38,459 nt of DNA from Bacilli bacterium (GCA_017432665.1 JAFRIS010000009.1:1-38459), one strand, 5' to 3'. Counted from the stretch's first letter, positions 1 through 8,034 are shown. Numbers and translations are program-made. Notes: generated by a model not told the origin, from the sequence alone.

Positions 1-119
1 AACATCTTTTTTGTTTTTTATCTAAGAAGCAGGACCCCCTGAGGCCTGCTTCCAAAAAGAATAAAAAGGGGTTGGCTAGTGTGATACTAGCGACCAATTC
101 GCCTAATTCCGAATTGGTG
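1..119 (-). ncRNA. Structured minus-strand RNA or 5' leader leaving the window
   Basis: On the minus strand a consensus promoter (126-154) would start an RNA near 119. In order it can form a stem CCAATTC/GAATTGG (111-117 with 94-100), a stem GCTAGT/ACTAGC (86-91 with 75-80), an unpaired CAACCCC stretch near 68-73, and an 8-bp stem GAAGCAGG/CCTGCTTC (45-52 with 26-33) whose loop reads CCTCAGGGGGT. The loop GGGGT can pair in cis with the upstream ACCCC, giving a possible pseudoknot. There is no T-run right after the last stem, so this may be the leader of a minus-strand gene beyond the edge rather than a free RNA. Family not recognised. Confidence 0.45.
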
Positions 120-125
120 ATACTT

Positions 126-154
126 ATACTAATCGAAAAGATTCAATTTGTCAA
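126..154 (-). promoter_or_regulatory. Promoter of the minus-strand structured RNA
   Basis: On the minus strand TTGACA (149-154) is followed after 17 bp by TAGTAT (126-131). Predicted start is about 119, right before the first stem. Confidence 0.6.
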
Positions 155-196
155 CAAAAAAAGCAAAAAAAATTAACTTTTTTTTTAAATAAAAAA

Positions 197-228
197 TTCT
201 TTAAAAAAAATGTAGTTTATGCTATAAT
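197..228 (+). promoter_or_regulatory. recG promoter
   Basis: A perfect -10 TATAAT lies at 223-228; the -35 is poor and AT-rich. A start near 235 would leave no leader for the ATG at 246, which argues for the ATG at 273 as the true recG start. Confidence 0.5.
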
Positions 229-272
229 ATGCAAGGAAGAACTACATGTCTTTTAGTAAAGGAAGTGGTTGT

Positions 273-2270
273 ATGGCAAGTTTAAAAGATGTTAAGGGAA
301 TTGGTCCCAAATCTCTTATGCTATTAAACAAAATTAATATTAATGATGTCGAAGATTTAGTAACTCATTATCCTTTTAGATATGACGTTTTAAAGCGTGA
401 TGATTTAACTAAAATTGAAGATGGTGAGAGAATAATCATCGATGGAAAAATAGAAAGTGTACCAATCTTAATGAGATTTAAGGCTGGTTTAAATAAAATG
501 AATTTCAGGCTTGTTACTCAGTCTGGAGTAGTAGGAGTATCTATCTTTAATAGAGCTTTCTTAAAAAGCAAATTATTAGTAGGTACAGATGTAATAGTAA
601 TAGGTAAATTAGATAAGAGTAAAAATGTAATTACAGCGAGTGATATAAAATTAGATGTTTTGTCTAATAAAGTTAAAATAGAACCAGTATATCATTGTAC
701 TAGCGGATTAACTAATAAGAATATGTCTAATTATATTAATATGGCTCTATTACAATTTGGAAAAGAAATAAGAGATTATATTCCAGAATCTTATCGTGAT
801 AAATATAATTTTGTTAATAAAAAGACTGCTTTAAATATAATTCATAATCCAAGTACTAGTGATAAGTTAAAAGAAGTAACTATTAGATTGAAATATGAAG
901 AATTATTTGAGTTTATGTTTAAAATAAACTATTTAAAACAACAAAATAAAAAAGAAAAGAATGGTTTAAATAGAGAAATAGATAGAGATAAACTAAATAA
1001 GTTTATTGAAAAGATTCCGTTTAAATTAACTAATGATCAAGTAGTAGCTCTAAACGAAATACTAGATGATTTGGAATCACCTACTAGAATGAATAGATTA
1101 CTACAAGGTGATGTTGGTAGTGGTAAAACAATAGTAGCTTTTACGGGTATGTATGCGAATTACTTATGTGGTTATCAAAGTGCTTTAATGGCTCCTACTG
1201 AAATACTTGCGACTCAACATTATAATAATTTAGTTAAGTTATTAAAAGGTACTAAAGTAAATGTAGCTTTACTCACAGGATCTACACCAAAGAGGGAAAA
1301 GAATGAAATATATAAGGGATTAATGCTAGGAACTATTAATATAGTTATTGGTACTCATGCTTTAATTCAAGATGAAGTTATCTATAATAACTTAGGATTA
1401 GTTATTACAGATGAACAACATCGTTTTGGAGTACATCAAAGAGCTAACTTACAAAATAAAGGTATTAAACCAGATGTACTTTATATGAGTGCTACTCCAA
1501 TACCTAGAACTTATGCATTAACTATCTTTGGTGATATGGATGTTTCAACTATTAGAGAAAAGCCTAAAGGTAGACAAAAAATAGCTACTTATGTAAAAAA
1601 GAATAGTGAAATAAAAGATGTTTTGGAAATGATGTATAAAGAACTACAAGAAGGACATCAAGTGTATGTGATTGCTCCATTAATAGAAGAAAGTGAAAAT
1701 AGTGATTTAACTACTGTTAATGAGTTAAGAGAACAAATGAAATTAGCTTTTAAAGATAAATATAAGATAGATATTGTTCATGGTAAAATGGCTGGTGGAG
1801 CAAAAGACTTAATCATGGATCAATTTAAACATAATAAAGTACAAATACTAATATCTACTACTGTAGTAGAAGTAGGAGTAGATGTTCCTAATGCTACTAC
1901 TATGGTTATCTTTGATGCTGATAGATTTGGTTTATCTACACTTCACCAATTAAGAGGAAGAGTAGGTAGAGGAACTAGTAAGAGTAGATGTATTCTAATA
2001 AGTGATAGTGATACAGAAAGATTAAAAATAATGGAAAGCTGTGATGATGGATTTGTCATTGCTGAAGAGGATTTTAAATTAAGAGGACATGGGGACTTAT
2101 TTGGCGTTAAGCAAAGTGGTGATATGACATTTAAAATAGCTTCTATTAGGAATGATTATAAAATCTTACTACAAGCAAGAAAAGATTCTAAAGAATACTT
2201 AGAAAATAAAGATACTGATAAAGAAGAACTAAAGAAAGTGTTAATTAATTCTATTACGAATGTCAATTAA
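273..2270 (+). CDS. recG: ATP-dependent DNA helicase RecG
   Basis: Encodes a 665-residue superfamily 2 DNA translocase that remodels stalled replication forks and Holliday junctions in the cytoplasm. The N-terminal wedge/OB region starts with a helix-hairpin-like segment (LKDVKGIGPKSL), followed by a helicase core with Walker A GDVGSGKT, the diagnostic box DEQHRFGVHQR, the ATP motif SATPIPRT, and C-terminal motifs VVEVGVDVPNA and QLRGRVGRG. Length is in the usual 670-700 range. I take ATG 273, preceded by AAAGGAAGTGG, over the in-frame ATG at 246, which adds nine unconserved residues and would sit almost at the predicted transcription start. It is transcribed alone, followed by a hairpin with T-run at 2304-2329. 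Confidence 0.96.
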   Translation: MASLKDVKGIGPKSLMLLNKININDVEDLVTHYPFRYDVLKRDDLTKIEDGERIIIDGKIESVPILMRFKAGLNKMNFRLVTQSGVVGVSIFNRAFLKSKLLVGTDVIVIGKLDKSKNVITASDIKLDVLSNKVKIEPVYHCTSGLTNKNMSNYINMALLQFGKEIRDYIPESYRDKYNFVNKKTALNIIHNPSTSDKLKEVTIRLKYEELFEFMFKINYLKQQNKKEKNGLNREIDRDKLNKFIEKIPFKLTNDQVVALNEILDDLESPTRMNRLLQGDVGSGKTIVAFTGMYANYLCGYQSALMAPTEILATQHYNNLVKLLKGTKVNVALLTGSTPKREKNEIYKGLMLGTINIVIGTHALIQDEVIYNNLGLVITDEQHRFGVHQRANLQNKGIKPDVLYMSATPIPRTYALTIFGDMDVSTIREKPKGRQKIATYVKKNSEIKDVLEMMYKELQEGHQVYVIAPLIEESENSDLTTVNELREQMKLAFKDKYKIDIVHGKMAGGAKDLIMDQFKHNKVQILISTTVVEVGVDVPNATTMVIFDADRFGLSTLHQLRGRVGRGTSKSRCILISDSDTERLKIMESCDDGFVIAEEDFKLRGHGDLFGVKQSGDMTFKIASIRNDYKILLQARKDSKEYLENKDTDKEELKKVLINSITNVN

Positions 2271-2271
2271 A

Positions 2272-2300
2272 TTGACTAAATAGCAACTAACTAATATAAT
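2272..2300 (+). promoter_or_regulatory. Promoter of the 129-residue gene
   Basis: TTGACT (2272-2277), 17 bp, TATAAT (2295-2300). Predicted start is near 2307, inside the 5' arm of the recG terminator, so the new transcript would not carry the complete hairpin. Confidence 0.7.
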
Positions 2301-2303
2301 AAA

Positions 2304-2329
2304 AATATGAATAGACTTCATATTTTTTT
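2304..2329 (+). terminator. recG terminator
   Basis: Stem AATATGAA/TTCATATT with a TAGAC loop and a run of seven T. The stem is AT-only and weak, but position and T-run fit an intrinsic terminator. It overlaps the start of the next transcript. Confidence 0.5.
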
Positions 2330-2342
2330 AAGGAGGGAAACT

Positions 2343-2732
2343 ATGGAAGAATACTATGATACATTTAATAAATTAGGCTATCAGACTAATAAAAAAGGAG
2401 CTGAATACTTCTTTGATTTACTAGATGAAATAAGAATTTTATTAAGAGACGGTGAAAGCGATGAAGAAATATTAAGAGTTATACCTAGTATTTGTTTAGA
2501 GGAGTATCATTTCCGTATAGAAGTAGGAGGAAATCTATATAAAGAAAGAATTAAAGATTTTTTAACTGATAAAAAAGAATCTGAAGATAAAGATCTTTTA
2601 CAAGAAATATCAGGAATTAGTAAAGATTTAAGTATTGAAGAAGCAGCCTTATTATTTGCTAAATACTTCGACGCTAAAGAATTAGAAAGAACTGCTCAAG
2701 AAGAAGAGAATATAGGAGCAGTTCATCGTTAG
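2343..2732 (+). CDS. Small acidic helical protein, possible Spo0A C-terminal-like
   Basis: A 129-residue, mostly helical and acidic protein with no signal peptide or membrane segment. I do not recognise it with certainty. Residues about 10-70, with the pattern LGYQTNKKGAEYF, a helical stretch, IPSIC and an amphipathic helix, are loosely reminiscent of the Spo0A C-terminal DNA-binding domain (IG...KG..YL, YP.IA, VERAIR), but the recognition-helix consensus is not clear. The second half is a charged helical tail. Start ATG 2343 is set by AAGGAGGG at 2331-2338; an in-frame ATG at 2307 coincides with the predicted transcription start and lacks a ribosome site. Monocistronic. Confidence 0.75.
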   Translation: MEEYYDTFNKLGYQTNKKGAEYFFDLLDEIRILLRDGESDEEILRVIPSICLEEYHFRIEVGGNLYKERIKDFLTDKKESEDKDLLQEISGISKDLSIEEAALLFAKYFDAKELERTAQEEENIGAVHR

Positions 2733-2739
2733 AATTGTA

Positions 2740-2768
2740 TTGACAATTTTCTAATTATAATTTATGAT
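2740..2768 (+). promoter_or_regulatory. Consensus promoter of the small RNA
   Basis: TTGACA (2740-2745), exactly 17 bp, TATGAT (2763-2768). Predicted start about 2775 coincides with the first base of the first stem of the RNA. Confidence 0.8.
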
Positions 2769-2774
2769 TAAGAT

Positions 2775-2872
2775 GCGTGATGCATATCACGCCGATATCT
2801 CTAACGATCTATTGTTAGAGTATATTCAACCGAACCCCCTGAAGACACTGTCGTGAGACAGTGTCACTTTTT
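2775..2872 (+). ncRNA. Stand-alone small RNA with C-rich linker and terminator
   Basis: A transcript of about 98 nt with no ORF. Stem 1 is GCGTGAT/ATCACGC (2775-2781, 2786-2792) with a 4-nt loop; stem 2 is CTCTAAC/GTTAGAG (2799-2805, 2814-2820); then comes an unpaired linker containing AACCCCCTGA (2833-2842); stem 3 is the terminator GACACTGTC/GACAGTGTC (2844-2852, 2857-2865) followed by five T. A single-stranded C-run between hairpins is typical of Gram-positive regulatory RNAs that bind Shine-Dalgarno sequences (RsaE/RoxS style). Several genes here have G5 ribosome sites that could be targets. Family not recognised; function is inferred. Confidence 0.75.
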
Positions 2873-2975
2873 ATATATTGATGTGTATATGATTTTAGAA
2901 CTTAAAAAATCAATAATAAGTTTTAAAGTAAATTAAAGAAATATATGATATAATTTATTTGTATAGAGGAGTGTC

Positions 2976-3827
2976 ATGATGAAAGAGAAAAAAATAATAA
3001 TAATTACTGCTGTACTAAATGCCTTAGTAGCTTCTTTAAAATTAATATTAGGAATTACTTTTTCATTTTCTACATTAATTGCTGATTCAATTCAATCATT
3101 TATTGATTTTTTTACTGATTTAATTAGTATGGTAACTAATAGAATTGGTAAAAGAAGGGCAAATAAAACATATCCTTTTGGATATGGTCAAGTATACTAT
3201 TTGTCTAATCTTCTTACAGGAGTTTTATTGTTCTTAATAGGTATCTTTATTATTTATCAAGTTTGTACTGCAGAAAATAAGTTTACTCCTAATATAACAG
3301 TTTTATTAATGTTAATAGTAGTTTTAGCACTTAAATGGATTGTTATTGAATTACTACAGCGTTATTCAAAGAGTAGTAAAAATGAATTGATGGTTGAATC
3401 CTATAGAGAATCAATGGCAGATTTCATATCTACTTGTGTGGTTATAGTAGTATTACTCTTTTCATTTGTTGAAGAATATTTACCAATACATATAAATATT
3501 GATATGATTGGAAGTATTTGTATGGCTATATATGTGTTCTATACTTCAATAAAGATGATTATATCGAATATTCAAGGTATTCTCATAAATGATGAACATA
3601 ATGATGAAATTAAAGAAGATATAATGAAAGAATTAGAACATTTCAAGGATTTACGTATTAAAAATCTTAGAATAATAAAAATTTCATATTATTATAGTGT
3701 ATATCTACAAATAGATGTAGATGATAATATTAAAATAAAAGATTTTCTTAAAATTGAAAAAAAGATTAAACAACGTATAAGAAGCATTAATAACTTAATT
3801 AAGTTTATTGATGTAGAACCATTATAA
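2976..3827 (+). CDS. Cation diffusion facilitator (CDF) metal transporter
   Basis: A 283-residue membrane protein of the CDF family, which exports divalent metal ions such as Zn, Mn, Fe or Co in exchange for protons. About six hydrophobic helices fill residues 1-205 and a cytosolic domain follows (residues about 210-283), ending VEPL. The family hallmark in helix 2, ADSIQSFIDFFTD, has Gln where Zn transporters have His or Asp (QxxxD), and the helix 5 site RESMADFIS has Glu (ExxxD). The metal site is thus Q/D plus E/D, so specificity cannot be assumed to be zinc. ATG 2976 or 2979 both fit GAGGAG at 2966-2971. A -10 TATAAT lies at 2949-2954. Confidence 0.9.
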   Translation: MMKEKKIIIITAVLNALVASLKLILGITFSFSTLIADSIQSFIDFFTDLISMVTNRIGKRRANKTYPFGYGQVYYLSNLLTGVLLFLIGIFIIYQVCTAENKFTPNITVLLMLIVVLALKWIVIELLQRYSKSSKNELMVESYRESMADFISTCVVIVVLLFSFVEEYLPIHINIDMIGSICMAIYVFYTSIKMIISNIQGILINDEHNDEIKEDIMKELEHFKDLRIKNLRIIKISYYYSVYLQIDVDDNIKIKDFLKIEKKIKQRIRSINNLIKFIDVEPL

Positions 3828-3830
3828 AAA

Positions 3831-3855
3831 AAGATATCCATTTGGATATTTTTTT
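3831..3855 (+). terminator. Terminator of the CDF gene
   Basis: Stem GATATCC/GGATATT with ATTT loop, followed by a T-run, directly after the CDF stop codon. Confidence 0.75.
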
Positions 3856-3930
3856 ATGTTTGATGTATATTTCTATAGATATTTAACTGTCTTTATGCTA
3901 AAATTATTATGATAGGGAGGATTGATTAGT

Positions 3931-6087
3931 GTGGACAAGGTGTTATCATTTTTTACAAATGCTGGATTTTCAATAAGTTCTATTTGTATTTGTTTAATTG
4001 TACTTTTTGCATATTTTTTAAAGACACGTGAAAAGAAATTGGAATATCAAAGTAAATTCTTTGTAGTTTACTTAATTTCAATTATTGTAATGAGTCTTGC
4101 GGAAGTTGCTTATGTACTATATTTTTTGAAACATGGTATGAATGGCAGATATGCAGAAGTTATGTATGATATCTATTCTGTTGCCATTTTATTTGCAACA
4201 CTTAGTGCTTGGATGTTTGTTATTTCCTATCGTTCTAATGTCTTGTTAGATAAGAAAACTAATAAAAGTTTTAAAGTGGCATTTTACTCAATAGTTGGTG
4301 TTATTGAAATAGTTATTTGTGTGTTGGTTTTTCTATTACCAGTTAGAATTTATCAAAATTACGGAATATATAATTTTGATAGTATTTCAATTACCACAAC
4401 ACTTGTATATGTATTGATTTCAACTACTGGGTTTATTTTCTTATTATATTTTAAAAATAAAAATGTTACTAAAAATGATCTAGCACCAATTGTAACTTCA
4501 GTAGTAATACTATGTTTATTATTGGTATATAGAATGATTAAACATATAGATATTAATATTGAAACATTCCAGCTTACAATATTCGCATTAGGAATATTCT
4601 TTACTGTTGAAAATCAGGATTATAAGTTGTTAGACACGGCTAGACAGAAACAAACTGCTGCTCAAAATGCAACTAATTCACAAAAAGATTTCTTAGCTAA
4701 TTTATCACATGATTTTCGTTCTCCTATGAATACGATTTTAGGACTTAGTCAATTAATGTTAAAAGAGCCAACAATCACAAGTGAAAGTGCTCATGATGAC
4801 ATGGAAAATATTCATGAAGCATCAACTTCATTAATATCTTTAATAAATAATATAACTGATTTTTCATATTCAGTTTCTGATAAAGGAGAAGTTAAAAAGG
4901 AAAACTATGATATTTATGATGCAGTTTTTGAAATAAATGACAGTGTTGTAAAAGAGGCAACTGATAAAGGCATAGAATTTAGTTTTAGTATTAGTGATAA
5001 TGTACCTAGAAAACTACAAGGTGATTCTAAAATGATAGTTAAGGCTCTTGAGGGTATTATAGGTAATATTGTTTCACATTCAAATACAGGACAAATAACT
5101 TTAGAAGTAAAAGGTGAAAAGAAAGATAAAGAAGTATACCAACTTGAATTTATCGTAAAAGCTACTGGTACAGGTATGAAACCAGAAAAATTTAAATTTG
5201 ATGAAGAATCAGATATCGGATCAGATTATAGTAAAGCTTTAAATAGTGATGTATTAGGTTTAATAGTTGCTAAGAACTTAATTGAAAAATTAGGTGCAAA
5301 AATTGGATTCTCTGAAGAAGTTGGATATGATTTAATTATTGATCAAGAAATTGGAAATTCAACTAACAGTGAACCTGTAGATAAGGTAATAGAAGAAAAA
5401 CCTGCAGTGGCAGAATTAGAAAAAGAATTGGTTAAAGAAAAGAATGAAGAAGTTTCTGAGGCAAAAGAAGAGCCTAAATCAGAAGAGTCAACTGAAGAGA
5501 AAAAAGAAGAAGTTTCTGAAGTAAAGGAAGAAACTAAATCAGAAGAGTCAACTGAAGAGAAAAAAGAAGAGGTTTCTGAAGTAAAAGAGGAACCTAAATC
5601 AGAAGAATCAACTGAAGAGAAAAAAGAAGAAGTTTCTGAAGAAAAAGAAGAACCTAAATCAGAAGAACCAGTTGAAGAAAAGAAAGAAGAAACTTCTGAA
5701 ACAAAAGAAGAACCTAAATCAGAAGAGTCAACTGAAGAGAAAAAAGAAGAGGTTTCTGAAGTAAAAGAGGAGCCTAAATCAGAAGAATCAACTGAAGAGA
5801 AAAAAGAAGAGGTTTCTGAAGTAAAAGAGGAACCTAAATCAGAAGAACCAAAATCAGAAGAACCAACAGAGGAAAAGAAAGAAGAAACTTCTGAGGTAAA
5901 AGAAGAAACAAAATCAGAAGAACCAGTTGAAGAGAAAAAAGAAGAAGTTTTTGAGGTAAAAGAAGAGCCAACAGAGGAAAAGAAAGAAGAAACTTCTGAG
6001 GTAAAAGAAGAATCTAAATCAGAGGAATCAGTTGAAGAAAAAAAATTAGAAACTACTTCAGAAGAAGGAGGTGTTTCTAATGCTTAA
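3931..6087 (+). CDS. Membrane sensor with His-box but degenerate kinase domain, E/K repeat tail
   Basis: A 718-residue protein with about seven membrane helices (residues 1-230), a dimerisation/His-phosphotransfer box around LSHDFRSPMN (His260 present), then a domain placed like a histidine-kinase ATPase (about 330-470) that has lost key residues. The G1 box DxGxG reads ATGTGM (Asp to Ala), the first Asn of the N box is Gly, and the GTGLGL lid reads SDVLGL. ATP binding is therefore unlikely, while the acceptor His remains. Residues 480-718 are a Glu/Lys/Ser/Val tail of 20-residue repeats. GTG 3931 is chosen because AGGGAGG (3914-3920) is too close to an upstream TTG at 3922. The stop overlaps the next gene by 8 bp, so the two are translationally coupled. 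Confidence 0.85.
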   Translation: MDKVLSFFTNAGFSISSICICLIVLFAYFLKTREKKLEYQSKFFVVYLISIIVMSLAEVAYVLYFLKHGMNGRYAEVMYDIYSVAILFATLSAWMFVISYRSNVLLDKKTNKSFKVAFYSIVGVIEIVICVLVFLLPVRIYQNYGIYNFDSISITTTLVYVLISTTGFIFLLYFKNKNVTKNDLAPIVTSVVILCLLLVYRMIKHIDINIETFQLTIFALGIFFTVENQDYKLLDTARQKQTAAQNATNSQKDFLANLSHDFRSPMNTILGLSQLMLKEPTITSESAHDDMENIHEASTSLISLINNITDFSYSVSDKGEVKKENYDIYDAVFEINDSVVKEATDKGIEFSFSISDNVPRKLQGDSKMIVKALEGIIGNIVSHSNTGQITLEVKGEKKDKEVYQLEFIVKATGTGMKPEKFKFDEESDIGSDYSKALNSDVLGLIVAKNLIEKLGAKIGFSEEVGYDLIIDQEIGNSTNSEPVDKVIEEKPAVAELEKELVKEKNEEVSEAKEEPKSEESTEEKKEEVSEVKEETKSEESTEEKKEEVSEVKEEPKSEESTEEKKEEVSEEKEEPKSEEPVEEKKEETSETKEEPKSEESTEEKKEEVSEVKEEPKSEESTEEKKEEVSEVKEEPKSEEPKSEEPTEEKKEETSEVKEETKSEEPVEEKKEEVFEVKEEPTEEKKEETSEVKEESKSEESVEEKKLETTSEEGGVSNA
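5461..6060 (+). repeat. Tandem 60-bp repeat coding an E/K-rich tail
   Basis: About ten imperfect units with an exact 60-bp period over most of the tract, each coding a 20-residue unit like EEPKSEESTEEKKEEVSEVK. Near the 3' end (about 5850-5990) units are partly shortened. The reading frame is kept throughout, so copy number can change in 20-residue steps. Confidence 0.9.
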
Positions 6088-7957
6088 TGTAATGTATTCT
6101 AGATATGTTTTAACAATAGCAGCGTTTGTAGTTATTATTATGATGGATGTTTTATACTTTTCCAAAGCTAAGACTAATAATAAAACTAAGCATAAGATGT
6201 ATTCATACCTAATTATTGTTAATACATTTCTATTATTATTAGAACTTATAATAATGGCATTATTTGGTATTGATGCTCCATTTACTACTTGTGTAGTGGC
6301 TATGAAAATAAGAGATTTATTCTTAATGGGTTATTTCATAGTAGTATTGTTTTATTACTATACAGCAGTTAATGATATAGAGCACAAGAGCCTTTGGGAA
6401 TTTTTGAAAAGTGAAAAAATTATTTATCCACACTTAATATTCACAATAATTGTTCTAATTGTTCATACATTCTTACCATATAATGAAATGGATAAATATA
6501 CATATAGTAATGCTTTTGGTGGATTAGCTTTCTACTTAACAATTGCTTATTGTGTAATTACTACATTAGAAACTATTTTCATTATACTTTTTAAGAATAA
6601 AAAAGGAATTAATTATTCTGAGAAATTAAGTCTTGTTTTATTATTCTTCTTAATGATGATAATATTAATTTTCCAAACAATATTTAGTGGAGTAGCTATT
6701 ATGGGATTAATTTCATCAATCTATATCATTGGATTATACTTCATTTTTGAAAATCCAGATTTAGAGTTAGCAGAAGAAATAAACTCATTAACTTTAGAAG
6801 CAGAAAGAGCTACTCATTCAAAATTAGATTTCTTATCAAATGTATCTAAAGAAATGATTACTCCAATGAATACGATTACTAAATTAAGTGGAGATATTCT
6901 AAATGGAAAAGAAACTGATTCTGATAAAATAAAAGATGATGTTGTACAAATAGAATTAGCAAGTAAGAATTTCTTAGAGATACTTAATAATGCGATTGAT
7001 ATTTCTAATGTTGATAATGAAAATGATGCTTTATATGAGAGTAATTATTCATTAACAACATTATTAAAGAGTTTGACTAAAGTTGCGCAAGAAAAAGTAG
7101 TTAATAAGAAAGTTCAAGTAGTATTAAATGTTGATAATGATATTCCAAACAATCTATATGGAGACTCTACTAAGATTTATCAAATATTATTAAATATTTT
7201 ATCTAATTCCATTAAATTTACTGAAGTAGGTAAAATTGGTATTCGTTTAAATCAAGAGATTAAAAATAATAAAATTATCTTGAAATTTAAAATTAGTGAT
7301 ACTGGTTTTGGTATTAAAGAGGAAGACTATGATAAAGTGTTTAAACAATATACTAGACTTGATGATGCTGTTTCAAGAGGTATAGAGGGTACTGGATTAG
7401 GATTGGCTATAGCTAAACAATATGTTGATTTACTTGGAGGAGAAATTAGTTTTGAAAGTATTTATGGTGCAGGCACTACTTTCTATGTAGAAGTACCACA
7501 ACAAATCGTAGCTATGATACCTACTTTAGGAGAAGTAACTGATGAAGATGAAAAAGATGAAGAAGATAAGAAACTATTAGATTGTTCTAAATACCGATTA
7601 TTGGTAGTAGAAGATGATAAGTTAAATTTAGAAGTTACTAAGAGATTACTAAAAAGATATGGTTTTATAATTGATACTTGTTCTAATGGAAAAGATTGTG
7701 TTTTTAAATTCAAAAAAGGAGAACACTACGACATGATGTTAGTGGATCATATAATGCCAGAGATGGATGGTGTTGAAGTAGTAAGAGTAATTAGAAAGTT
7801 AGATGATTATAAAGCACCTCCGATAGTAGCTTTAACAGCTAATGCATTTACAGGTTCTAGAGATATATATCTAAAAGAAGGATTTGATGATTATTTAGCA
7901 AAACCTATTGATATGACAGAACTTGATACATTAGTAAATAAGTATTTTAAAAAATAG
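6080..7957 (+). CDS. Hybrid sensor kinase lacking the acceptor His, with receiver
   Basis: A 625-residue protein: about seven membrane helices (1-230), a His-box region where the canonical SHExRTPLN reads SKEMITPMN so the acceptor is Lys257, a well-preserved ATPase (N box NILSNSIKFT, G1 SDTGFGI, F box, G2 GTGLGLAI), and a C-terminal receiver (about 505-625) with VVEDD and phospho-Asp in LVDHIMPEMDG (Asp556) and the KP motif. It cannot autophosphorylate in the usual way but should bind ATP. ATG 6080 follows AAGGAGG at 6064-6070 and overlaps the upstream sensor gene, whose defects are the mirror image. Together they may form a working heterodimer. Confidence 0.88.
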   Translation: MLNVMYSRYVLTIAAFVVIIMMDVLYFSKAKTNNKTKHKMYSYLIIVNTFLLLLELIIMALFGIDAPFTTCVVAMKIRDLFLMGYFIVVLFYYYTAVNDIEHKSLWEFLKSEKIIYPHLIFTIIVLIVHTFLPYNEMDKYTYSNAFGGLAFYLTIAYCVITTLETIFIILFKNKKGINYSEKLSLVLLFFLMMIILIFQTIFSGVAIMGLISSIYIIGLYFIFENPDLELAEEINSLTLEAERATHSKLDFLSNVSKEMITPMNTITKLSGDILNGKETDSDKIKDDVVQIELASKNFLEILNNAIDISNVDNENDALYESNYSLTTLLKSLTKVAQEKVVNKKVQVVLNVDNDIPNNLYGDSTKIYQILLNILSNSIKFTEVGKIGIRLNQEIKNNKIILKFKISDTGFGIKEEDYDKVFKQYTRLDDAVSRGIEGTGLGLAIAKQYVDLLGGEISFESIYGAGTTFYVEVPQQIVAMIPTLGEVTDEDEKDEEDKKLLDCSKYRLLVVEDDKLNLEVTKRLLKRYGFIIDTCSNGKDCVFKFKKGEHYDMMLVDHIMPEMDGVEVVRVIRKLDDYKAPPIVALTANAFTGSRDIYLKEGFDDYLAKPIDMTELDTLVNKYFKK

Positions 7958-7984
7958 ATTTAGTTGTTAACTAAATCTTTTTTT
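7956..7984 (+). terminator. Terminator of the sensor-kinase pair
   Basis: Ten-bp stem AGATTTAGTT/AACTAAATCT with a 3-nt loop and T-run, beginning in the stop codon. Confidence 0.85.
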
Positions 7985-8010
7985 GACAAAATAATAAATA
8001 TAAGTATAAT
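7983..8010 (+). promoter_or_regulatory. Promoter of the 116-residue gene
   Basis: TTGACA (7983-7988), 16 bp, TATAAT (8005-8010). The -35 overlaps the T-run of the preceding terminator. Confidence 0.75.
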
Positions 8011-8034
8011 AAATGACACATTTGGGGGATTATT

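Noticed and set aside
26-117. Plus-strand small RNA from the same hairpins at the left edge
   Set aside because: No plus-strand promoter or T-run is visible, while the minus strand has a consensus promoter in the right place; the plus-strand reading stays possible but weaker.
5461-6060. CRISPR-like regular 60-bp repetition
   Set aside because: The repeats are contiguous, without unique spacers, and stay in frame as a coding E/K-rich tail.
7483-7713. Minus-strand Ser-rich ORF
   Set aside because: Antisense to the linker and receiver of the sensor kinase; no ribosome site, composition mirrors the coding strand.
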